A stretch of 64,000 nt of DNA from Tabrizicola oligotrophica (GTDB lineage Bacteria > Pseudomonadota > Alphaproteobacteria > Rhodobacterales > Rhodobacteraceae), in assembly GCF_011008935.1 (NCBI RefSeq), contig NZ_JAAIVJ010000010.1, positions 1 through 64,000 on the forward strand, in the 5' to 3' direction. Below, piece by piece: positions 1 to 6,881 of the stretch (positions are counted from its first letter, which is position 1; the number at the start of each line of letters is the position of its first letter). The notes beneath the pieces are model-generated. The model saw only the letters and a program-made list of their open reading frames with translations, searched no databases and was not told the DNA's origin. The translations under genes and the position numbers were made by a program.

Positions 1-2
1 GC

Positions 3-134
3 CTCGCAGTCCTGACCGCCCCCGAGCGACGTGACCTCCTGGAAATCCTCGAAGATCGCCACGGCCGTGCTTCCACCATCGTCACCAGCCAACTGCCCGT
101 CGAACATTGGCACGACGCCATCGGCGATGCTGCG
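3..134 (+). pseudogene. IstB fragment of an IS21-family element (truncated both ends)
   Basis: Read from base 3, this stretch encodes the late part of an IS21 helper ATPase. It contains [21 protein letters not shown] followed closely by [13 protein letters not shown], the well-conserved sensor/arginine region of IstB. IstB is the AAA+ partner of the IstA transposase. Homology stops just after IGD: the expected continuation (ADAILDR..VHNAHRI) and the insertion-sequence end are absent, and the sequence runs straight into another gene in a different frame. The left end is cut by the window. The family call comes from motif recognition; the break looks like a deletion junction rather than an intact insertion. 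Confidence 0.7.
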
Positions 135-144
135 ATTGATCGAC

Positions 145-300
145 ACGCGATCCGCCATGCTGGTCAGGGCGGTGACGCTGGATGGAAAGACCGCCGAGGA
201 GGCGGGCGAGACGGTCGGGATGACAGCCGGCGCGGCGCGGGTTGCGCTGCACCGGGCGATGCGGCGGCTGTCGGGGCTGGCCGAAAGGATGATGAAATGA
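145..300 (+). pseudogene. C-terminal remnant of an ECF sigma factor
   Basis: About 50 codons ending in TGA encode a sigma-70 region 4 tail: [17 protein letters not shown], then a helix-turn-helix reading [18 protein letters not shown]. This matches the end of ECF sigma factors that pair with NrsF anti-sigma proteins. Region 2 and the start codon are missing because IS21 sequence replaces the 5' part. The stop overlaps the start of the downstream anti-sigma gene (ATGA), the usual translational coupling of this pair. The gene is probably non-functional here, though the missing part could lie elsewhere in the genome if the IS caused a rearrangement. The exact junction cannot be fixed from sequence alone (about bases 128-157). 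Confidence 0.65.
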
Positions 301-935
301 CGGACAGGCGAAGCACGGACGATCTGATCCGTGACCTTGCGGCGGCCCCTGTGCCCGCCCGGTTCTCTCCTGCGGCCACCGTTGCCGGCATCGCGGGCCT
401 GCTTGCGGGCGGATTGGCCCTGTATCTTGCCGGGTTCGGCCTGCGGCCCGATCTGGTTGCCGCATGGGCGCATCTGTCAGTGCAGGTCAAGACCATCTTG
501 CCAGCGCTCCTGTCCCTCTCGGCGATCTGGCTGGCTTTGGGCTCTGCGCGGCCCGAGGGGCGGGTGGTCCTGTGGCCGCTTGCCGGTCCGGTCGTGCTTG
601 CTTTTGCGATGGCCCTTTTCCGCATCATCGGTGCCGACGGGCCGCTTGTTCCGGAAGCGGTCGGGCAGACGGCACTGGCTTGCCTCGGCTCAATCGCAAT
701 GATGTCGGCCCTTCCGCTGGCGTTCGGCATCTTCCTTCTCCGCCGGGCTGCGCCGACGCGGCCTGCTCTGACTGGCGCGCTACTTGGTGTCGCGACAGGG
801 GCAGGCGTCGCGGCAGGGTACGCTCTGCACTGCACCGAGGACTCCCCGCTCTTCTTCGTAGCGTGGTATGGGCTTGCGATCGCCATGGTCGGAGGCGGCG
901 GCGCATGGCTCGGCCATCGGTTCTTGCGGTGGTGA
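297..935 (+). CDS. NrsF-family (DUF1109) anti-sigma membrane protein
   Basis: A 212-residue polytopic protein with a short cytoplasmic N-terminus ([17 protein letters not shown]) and about six hydrophobic segments, the layout of NrsF/DUF1109 proteins. Members hold an ECF sigma factor at the membrane and release it on stress such as heavy metals or singlet oxygen. Two cysteines are visible (ALACLGS and ALHCTED) and could serve in sensing, but this is inference. The start overlaps the stop of the sigma remnant by 4 nt, so the two were one operon. With the sigma gene truncated next door, this anti-sigma appears orphaned. The reading frame is intact. Confidence 0.8.
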   Translation: MTDRRSTDDLIRDLAAAPVPARFSPAATVAGIAGLLAGGLALYLAGFGLRPDLVAAWAHLSVQVKTILPALLSLSAIWLALGSARPEGRVVLWPLAGPVVLAFAMALFRIIGADGPLVPEAVGQTALACLGSIAMMSALPLAFGIFLLRRAAPTRPALTGALLGVATGAGVAAGYALHCTEDSPLFFVAWYGLAIAMVGGGGAWLGHRFLRW

Positions 936-1191
936 TGGGTCAGATGACCCGGCAGGCAGTCGGCTTATGTCGAATGCCTTTGTTTCGACGTATCCTGTCG
1001 TGGTCCCGACCGTCCGCTTTCCGCCCCTTTCTGCTTTCCGCCTTGTCACTTCCCGCTGGACTTCGTTGGCCTTGCAAGCGGTAGTCGGGTCGTGCCGGCG
1101 CGCTGAGAGCGCGCGCCGCTGCCGCCCGGATGTCCGGGCTTTGCCTGGTAGAAGGGCCGGAATGGATCCGGCCCGAACCAGGAGACCGACC
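936..1191. other. Intergenic gap between anti-sigma gene and recombinase cassette
   Basis: No gene is supported here. It holds short inverted repeats (GGCGCGCT-gag-AGCGCGC near 1099 and CCGGATGTCCGG near 1127) and then a clear ribosome-binding site for the next gene. It probably contains the left boundary of the recombinase cassette, but I could not identify matching end repeats. Confidence 0.4.
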
Positions 1192-1518
1192 ATGGCAAAG
1201 AAACCCATCACCACGTCCGACAGCACCGAGGCCGCCAGCACGCCGCCCACACTGGGACCTGCCACCCGCCCCGAAAGCAAGAAGGCGCGGCTGATCGACA
1301 TGCTGCGCCAGCCGGGGGGCAGCACGATTGCCGCGATCAGCGCGGCGCTCGGCTGGCAGGCGCATACGACCCGCGCCGCGATCACCGGGTTGCGCAAGGC
1401 GGGCCATGCGGTCGAGACGGCCAAGCCTGTGGATGGCAGCAGCGGGCTGATCTACCGCGTCGCCTCCAAACCCGGCGAACAGGCTGATGGCGTGACCCGT
1501 GCGGAGGCCGCGCAATGA
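1192..1518 (+). CDS. DUF3489 protein of a serine-recombinase cassette
   Basis: A small basic 108-residue protein. After a polar leader (residues 1-28) comes the DUF3489 core, SKKARLIDMLRQPGGSTIAAI, continuing into a winged-helix-like stretch that ends RKAGHAVETAKP. The start is chosen at the ATG preceded by AGGAG seven bases upstream; the open frame extends further 5' without support. It overlaps the next gene by 4 nt (ATGA). In alphaproteobacteria DUF3489 genes regularly precede DUF2924 and a serine recombinase, so a DNA-binding accessory role in recombination or its control is likely but unproven. Confidence 0.8.
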   Translation: MAKKPITTSDSTEAASTPPTLGPATRPESKKARLIDMLRQPGGSTIAAISAALGWQAHTTRAAITGLRKAGHAVETAKPVDGSSGLIYRVASKPGEQADGVTRAEAAQ

Positions 1519-2021
1519 ACGCGGGAATGTCCGTGATCGTTTCGCCGGTTACCGCGAAGGAGCTGCCCGCAACCCTGGCCGCGCTTGAGATCGCCGACCG
1601 TGCCGACCTGCTCGATCTCTGGGGCAACCTGATCGGATCACCGGCCCCGAAGAACCTCTCGGCTCCCTTCCTGCGCCGGGCGCTGGCGTTTGAACTGCAA
1701 TGCCAGGCTCACGGCGGTCCAAAGGCCCGAACGCTCGAGGACCTGAGCCGCATCGCCGCGGGTAGCATATCGCACGCGTCGGTCGGCACCCGACTGCGTC
1801 CCGGTGCGAAGCTGGTGCGGGAATGGCAGGGCAGGACGTGGACAGTCGAAGTGATCGACGGCGGGTTCCTGATGGGCGGCGAGCGCTATGCCTCGCTCAC
1901 AGCCCTTGCCCGGAAGATCACCGGGGCCCGCTGGTCAGGGCCCCGGTTCTTCGGATTGACCGTGGAGGTCCGGGCGGACGATGGGTCTGCCGCATCCTCG
2001 CGTCGCAGAAAGGCGGCCTGA
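1515..2021 (+). CDS. DUF2924 protein of a serine-recombinase cassette
   Basis: A 168-residue protein with the DUF2924 pattern: an N-terminal helical part (DRADLLDLWGNLIGSPAPKNLSAPFLRRALAFELQ), then a beta-rich part, RPGAKLVREWQGRTWTVEV and ERYASLTALARKITGARWSGPRFFGL. The second half resembles the small nicked-DNA-like modules of phage and recombinase accessory proteins. It is translationally coupled to DUF3489 upstream and separated by one base from the recombinase start downstream. The function is unknown; the fixed three-gene order suggests it acts with the recombinase. Confidence 0.8.
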   Translation: MNAGMSVIVSPVTAKELPATLAALEIADRADLLDLWGNLIGSPAPKNLSAPFLRRALAFELQCQAHGGPKARTLEDLSRIAAGSISHASVGTRLRPGAKLVREWQGRTWTVEVIDGGFLMGGERYASLTALARKITGARWSGPRFFGLTVEVRADDGSAASSRRRKAA

Positions 2022-2022
2022 G

Positions 2023-3675
2023 ATGGCGCGCCGGATCCGCTGTGCGATCTATACCCGCAAATCCTCTGAAGAGGGGCTCGACTAGGACTTCAACTCGCTC
2101 GATGCGCAGGCCGAGGCCTGTGCGGCCTATGTCGCCAGCCAGAAGGCCGAGGGCTGGGTGCTGGTCCCGACCCGCTACGATGACGGCGGCCTGTCCGGGG
2201 GCACGCTGGAGCGGCCGGCGCTGCAGCGCCTGCTCGCGGACATCGAGGCGGGTCTCGTCGACCAGATCGTCGTCTACAAGATCGACCGGCTGACCCGGTC
2301 GCTCGCCGACTTCGCGAAGATCGTTGACCGGCTCGATGCGGCGGGCGCCTCCTTCGTCTCGGTCACCCAGTCCTTCAACACCGCCACCAGCATGGGACGT
2401 CTGACGCTGAACATGCTCCTCAGCTTCGCCCAGTTCGAACGCGAGGTGACGGCGGAACGGATCCGCGACAAGATCGCCGCTTCGAAGAAGAAGGGGCTCT
2501 GGATGGGCGGGACCGTGCCCTTCGGCTACCAGCCCGACGGCCGCAGCCTGAAGATCGACGAGACGGAGGCGCCGATCATCCGCCATATCCATGACCTCTA
2601 TCGCCAGCTTGGCTCGGTCCGGGCGGTCGCAGAGGAGGCCGAGGACCTCGGTTATCGGACGCGGGCACGACCGTCGGCCTCGGGCACCCGGAGCGGCGGG
2701 ACGCCCTTCAGCCGAGGCCATGTCTATCAGATCCTGACCAATCCGCTTTATGCCGGACGGATCCGGCATCGCGACAAGGTCTATGCGGGCCAGCATCCGG
2801 CGATCCTCGATCCGGCCGTCTGGGATGTCTTGCAGGAACGCCTCATCACCGAGGCGGCGCGCAGCCGCGGCCAGTCGAATGCGGCCGAGCGCTCGCCCCT
2901 GGTCGGCAAGCTCTTCGACGAGACCGGGGATCGGCTGACCCCGAGCCATTCCCGCAAGAGCGGCAAGCGCCTGCGCTATTACATCTCACGCCGACTGGTC
3001 ACCGACCGACGTGAGAGGCACCCCGATGCCTGGCGGCTGCCGGCCCGCGATCTCGAGACCGGCATCGCCCGGATTCTCCACGATCACCTGATGAAGCCCA
3101 CCGTGCTCACCGATCTGGTGCGGGACCTGTTGGCGGCCGAGATTCCAGGATTGCTGGAGCAGCTGCGGCGCTTAGCGAACAGTTGCGACCCGGAGGGCAG
3201 CGCCGATCTCTGGGCGCCTCTGCTACGCCGCGCTGATCTCGTACAGGGCAGCATCCACTTGCGGCTCGACCGCAAGGTTCTGGCGGAACGGCTCGGCATC
3301 CTGCCGGACCGCATCGACAGCGCCGCCCGACGGATCAGCGCCTCCTTCCAGATGCAGCGCCGCGGTGTCGAGGCCCGCATCGTCCTCGGTGCCGCCGTGC
3401 CCCAAGTCGATCCGGTTCTGGCGAAGAACATCCTGATGGCACAGCGCTGGTATGTCGCCATCAAGGCCGGCGCCTCCTTCGGCAATCTCGCCGCCAGGGA
3501 GAAGACCACCACCAGCCGCATCCAGCAGATGATCGGCCTCGCCTTCCTTGCACCGGATGTTCTCGATCAGGTCGCAGCTGGCCGCCAGCCGGTTGCCTTC
3601 ACCTCGGAATGGATCAAGCGACACCAGTTGCCGGCTGGCTGGGATCAGCAGCGGCAGATCGTCGGCGGACTTTGA
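2023..3675 (+). pseudogene. Large serine recombinase interrupted by an in-frame amber codon
   Basis: Reading from the ATG one base after the DUF2924 stop gives 550 codons of a large serine recombinase. The catalytic motif YTRKSS is at residues 10-15 (nucleophile Ser14), the resolvase domain includes IVVYKIDRLTRSLADF and the SFAQFEREVTAERIRDKI helix, then come a recombinase domain around 160-250 and a C-terminal part. Codon 21 (bases 2083-2085) is TAG, where relatives read glutamine (GLD-Q-DFNSLDAQ), a one-base change from CAG. An internal start near 2158 would give 505 residues but loses Ser14, so it could not cut DNA. The rest of the frame is open and well conserved, so the mutation looks recent, unless amber codons are suppressed in the host. 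Confidence 0.85.
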
Positions 3676-3841
3676 TCCTCTGAAGTGACGGCCGGGAACG
3701 CGAGGCCGCCCATTCCAGTCCCGGTGTGCACCACCAGCATGCTCGGAGCCCTGCATCTTTTGCGAAGTTTGGCACCTTTGCGACGGTTCCGTGATCGCAA
3801 CCGCTGGCCTTCGGACCGCCGCGTCGCTTTCGAATTGGGCC

Positions 3842-4065
3842 AAAGTCAAGTCCAGCGCCAGATGCCGACTCCGAAAACCGTATCGCGCCAAATGCCAAAC
3901 GGAGACTCGCGCCATTCCGGGCCGTTATTCCTCGTGCAAATTCAAGTCTCTAAGTGCCAGCGCACCTCGTAAGGCGCGGAAGACGTGCCACAATAGCCAA
4001 GGTTAAAAATCGTGCGATATCAATGTCTTATGTGGTGGCGGAGCACTCTGGATTCGAACCAGAGA
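3842..4065. repeat. Left copy of a diverged ~220-bp repeat ending in a tRNA 3' end
   Basis: This AT-richer stretch matches the segment at 5788-6012 over most of its length, at roughly three-quarters identity by eye. Shared blocks include AAGTCAAGTCCAGCGCC, CGCGCCAAATGCCAAAC, GAGACTCGCGCCATT, AATTCAAGTCTCTA, TTAAAAATCG and TTATGTGGTGGCGGA. Both copies run into the 3' end of a tRNA on the minus strand. A third partial copy of the CCGGAAAACACGGCACAAT block lies at 4086-4104. Such repeats are expected from integration at a tRNA 3' end, so this probably marks one edge of an old island. Confidence 0.7.
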
Positions 4066-4072
4066 TATGTTC
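4036..4072 (-). pseudogene. tRNA 3'-half remnant (T-arm and acceptor strand)
   Basis: On the minus strand this reads a T-arm (CTCTGG-TTCGAAT-CCAGAG), an acceptor strand GTGCTCC, a G and CCA. No D-arm, anticodon arm or 5' acceptor strand follows, so it is a fragment and not a gene. Its position in the left repeat is equivalent to the end of the complete tRNA-Ser in the right repeat, although the acceptor sequence differs, so it may derive from another tRNA-Ser isoacceptor. Confidence 0.65.
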
Positions 4073-4250
4073 CTTTTTCTAACCCCCGGAAAACACGGCA
4101 CAATTTCAGCGTAGAAAATAGGGTAGACTGTTGAACTTGCGCGATTTTTCAGCTTCCCGCGTCCGATCCTGCCTGCAGTCAAGATCGTGGTGTTGACGGT
4201 GGGATTGATCGAGGCAAGTCACCTGCCGCAAACATTGGCGATAGTCGCGA

Positions 4251-5591
4251 TCATCGGCGCTGGTCTTGCAGCCCTAGCTCAACCCAGATCCAGCCGAAAT
4301 CATACTCCGCAATCGGACCCTCGCCATGTTTGGCGCTACGGTTTTCCAACATCTTCAACCAGTCAATCACCTTCACGCGCCCCGCGGCCGTGCGCACAGC
4401 CTGGCGTGGCGACTTGCCGCCCAGAGCCGGGATCGGTGCGTCCAGCGTTTCGCGGTAATGATTGTCGAGGTGATCGTGCATGAGCTGGCGTGCAATCTCT
4501 GGCGGGATCTCGTCTGCCGCCTCGCCCGGCTCTGCATGCTGTTCCTCTGCCTGCATCTGATCAACCGTCCGGATCGTGGTCAACGGTGATTTGAGCAGAC
4601 CACCGGCGGCCGCGCTGATCAAGGCCTCGACTTTGGCCGCGCGCTTGGCCGAGTTGACGGTCACCAGCAGCGTCTTGCCCTTCAGTTCCAGAGAGCCCAG
4701 GACGGTGGCCCCTTCCATCTGCGTGTCCAGCATGATGCCGCGGCCTGCCTTGCCGCCGCGCCCCTTGCGCGCTGCCAGCCAGTTCCAGAACTTCGGTCCT
4801 TCGGGCAGAAAGCCTTTCACTTGGTCCAGGCTTTCTGCCACCGCCTTCTGCGTCACGCCGCTGGCAAGCGGAAAGCGCAGATCGTGGAACAGGACATCAT
4901 CACCGTCCGAATTGGAGAACTGCGGCAGCGCAGGGGAGAGTGCACGGTCGATCTCGATGAACAACCAGGCCGCGGTAAATATGGGCGCGCTGCCCATCAG
5001 TTGATCACGGGTGAGCCGCAGAGCATCTCGCTTCTTCAGCTTCAGGGCATCGCGGAGCCCGGCAAACAGGAAATCCACCGCCTCGGCGCGGAAGGGCAAC
5101 AGCGCCCCGGAGATGACATGATGATCGCGTTCGGGCACCACCCGCACAGCGATGCGGTCCCATTGCTTCAACGTGCGCGTAGCGGATTTCTCTTTCACCG
5201 TGACCGGCGCCGCATCCGTCAACAGATCGCGCAGCACCATCGAAGCGCCGGGCTTAACATCACTGACCTCGTACAGACTGACCGGTGCATCCCGCAGGGC
5301 GGCGAAATAGGCCTGGTTCAAGGCCGTTTCCTTCCAGCCGCGCCGTTTCAGGTAAAGGTCGACGATGTTACCGTCTTCATAGCGCTGGCCGAGAAAATCC
5401 TCGAACCCGCAGCCCCAGAGCACACCAGACCACTGCTCGCCAATCAGATCGGCGAGGTCGTCATGGTCGATCTCGAACTCCTCCAGCGCGGGCATCAGAT
5501 GTTCGGCAAGCACATCCTGCATCCGATCCCGCCAGTCGCCTTTTCGGCCGATAAAGGCCAGAAGGCCCGATATGTCGTTGCGCTCGGCCAT
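4251..5591 (-). CDS. Hypothetical protein with C-terminal ALGGKSPRQAVRT motif
   Basis: A 446-residue soluble protein that I do not recognise as a named family. It is acidic, with no signal peptide or membrane segment. The C-terminal quarter reads HLDNHYRETLDAPIPALGGK, then SPRQAVRTAAGRVKVIDWLK, which resembles the short toxin-binding motif of Xre/MbcA/ParS-type antitoxins (P.LGG.TP.......G...V...L). No toxin gene accompanies it. The start is placed at ATG (MAERNDISGLLAF); an upstream ATG (MAPRPSV) would add 12 residues, and neither has a strong ribosome-binding site. It is the only gene between the two tRNA-flank repeats, so it is likely island cargo. Confidence 0.6.
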   Translation of the reverse strand: MAERNDISGLLAFIGRKGDWRDRMQDVLAEHLMPALEEFEIDHDDLADLIGEQWSGVLWGCGFEDFLGQRYEDGNIVDLYLKRRGWKETALNQAYFAALRDAPVSLYEVSDVKPGASMVLRDLLTDAAPVTVKEKSATRTLKQWDRIAVRVVPERDHHVISGALLPFRAEAVDFLFAGLRDALKLKKRDALRLTRDQLMGSAPIFTAAWLFIEIDRALSPALPQFSNSDGDDVLFHDLRFPLASGVTQKAVAESLDQVKGFLPEGPKFWNWLAARKGRGGKAGRGIMLDTQMEGATVLGSLELKGKTLLVTVNSAKRAAKVEALISAAAGGLLKSPLTTIRTVDQMQAEEQHAEPGEAADEIPPEIARQLMHDHLDNHYRETLDAPIPALGGKSPRQAVRTAAGRVKVIDWLKMLENRSAKHGEGPIAEYDFGWIWVELGLQDQRR

Positions 5592-5787
5592 TTTTTTACC
5601 CGTCTGAACACTTGGCCGTGGAGCCATGACTCGGACCGGAGCCCCGCAGCCTGTCATCATACCTATAAGCGATGACACTGGAGGGCCACACAACAACCGA
5701 AGGACGTCACTCCTCTGCCGCCACCATGTCCCAGGCACGCAAGTCAATCGATGGTGACACTAAGTCGCGTCAGCTTCCAAAAAGCAG

Positions 5788-6012
5788 AAAGTCAAGTCCA
5801 GCGCCAAAAGCCGCGGCCGCAAACCGTATCGCGCCAAATGCCAAACAGAGACTCGCGCCATTTTCGGCGACTATTTCGCCTGTGAATTCAAGTCTCTAGG
5901 GGGTAGCATGTCTCACATGCCGCGGAAAACACGCCACAATACGCGAGGCTAAAAATCGTTTAAAATCAATAGCTTATGTAGTGGCGGACAGTGAGGGATT
6001 CGAACCCTCGAG
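5788..6012. repeat. Right copy of the ~220-bp repeat, ending in the intact tRNA-Ser
   Basis: This is the counterpart of the repeat at 3842-4065, and it overlaps the acceptor and T-arm of the complete tRNA-Ser. It is the region immediately downstream of the tRNA 3' end (the tRNA lies on the minus strand). The stretch 5592-5981 holds no gene of its own. Confidence 0.7.
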
Positions 6013-6071
6013 ACGGTTCCCCGCCTACACACTTTCCAGGCGTGCGCCTTCGACCACTCGGCCAACTGTCC
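5982..6071 (-). tRNA. tRNA-Ser (GGA)
   Basis: On the minus strand, a 90-nt class II tRNA. The acceptor GGACAGT pairs with ACTGTCC, followed by G and an encoded CCA. The D-arm reads GCCGAGTGGTCGAAGGC, the anticodon stem CACGC/GTGTG encloses the loop CTGGAAA (anticodon GGA), a long variable arm follows, and the T-arm is GAGGG-TTCGAAT-CCCTC. It decodes UCC/UCU. Its 3' end coincides with the edge of a repeat, as in tRNA-borne attachment sites. Confidence 0.93.
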
Positions 6072-6161
6072 GTGGGGGGGTGTTTAGCGGCAAGTCCGGG
6101 GGTTCTCAAGCGGAAAGGTTGCGGCAAGCCGTGGGAAAATCAGGGCCATATCCCTGCGGGA

Positions 6162-6881
6162 TCAGGTCAGGATCAGGCTGACTCGGCGGTTCTGCCGGCC
6201 CTTCTTCTCGATCTTGCCGAACTCGACGCGGCCGATCTCGGCAGTGCGGGCGACATGGGTGCCGCCGCAGGGTTGCAGGTCGATCTGGTTCGCCCCGTCG
6301 CCGATGCGGACCAGCCGCACCCGGCCCTGCCCCATCGGCGGCATGACCGACATGGTTTTCACCAGGCCGGGGTTGGCCAGCAGTTCGTCATCGGTGATCC
6401 AGGCATCGCTCACCGCCAGATCGCGCGCAATGAGCGCGTTGAGCGCGGCTTCCAGCGCGGGTAGATCGGCGGGGGCCTCGGGCATGTCGAAATCGAGCCG
6501 CCCCTTGTCGGCGCCGATCTGGCCGCCCGTCACCGGCAGCGGGATGACGACCGACAACAGATGCAGCGCGGTGTGGACGCGCATGTGGCGGTGGCGTCGG
6601 TCCCAGTCGAGACGCTGGCGCAGGGTGGCGCCAACGGGCGGCAGGGCGGCAGGCTCGGCCGGCACCAGTGCGATGCCGCCACCTTCGACCTTGACCGCCG
6701 TGGCGATCGCCATCCGGCCGCCGTCCCACTGGATCAGGCCGCTGTCGCCCGGCTGCCCGCCGCCGGTGGCATAGAACACCGAGGCATCGACCACGATGCC
6801 GCCCTCGGGCGTATGGGCCAGAACGCGGGCCTCGGCCTCGCGCAGGTAGGCGTCGTCGCGGAACAAGGGCTGGGTCATCAT
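6162..6881 (-). CDS. alaX: Alanyl-tRNA editing protein AlaX
   Basis: A 239-residue free-standing editing enzyme that hydrolyses mischarged Ser- or Gly-tRNA(Ala). It carries both zinc-binding signatures of the AlaRS editing domain: HTALHLL (HxxxH) near residue 105 and CGGTHV near 210. An N-terminal beta-barrel precedes them (DASVFYATGGGQPGDSG), as in the longer AlaX-II-type proteins. It lacks the aminoacylation and C-Ala domains. Its ATG overlaps the stop of the upstream channel gene by 4 nt, so the two are co-translated. The family is certain; substrate preference (Ser versus Gly) cannot be read here. Confidence 0.9.
   Translation of the reverse strand: MMTQPLFRDDAYLREAEARVLAHTPEGGIVVDASVFYATGGGQPGDSGLIQWDGGRMAIATAVKVEGGGIALVPAEPAALPPVGATLRQRLDWDRRHRHMRVHTALHLLSVVIPLPVTGGQIGADKGRLDFDMPEAPADLPALEAALNALIARDLAVSDAWITDDELLANPGLVKTMSVMPPMGQGRVRLVRIGDGANQIDLQPCGGTHVARTAEIGRVEFGKIEKKGRQNRRVSLILT

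Noticed and set aside
4036-4072. A functional second tRNA-Ser
   Set aside because: Only the T-arm and 3' acceptor strand are present; D-arm, anticodon arm and 5' acceptor strand are missing.
1-6100. An intact prophage or integrative element
   Set aside because: No structural phage genes or tyrosine integrase are present, and the only recombinase is interrupted by a stop codon.
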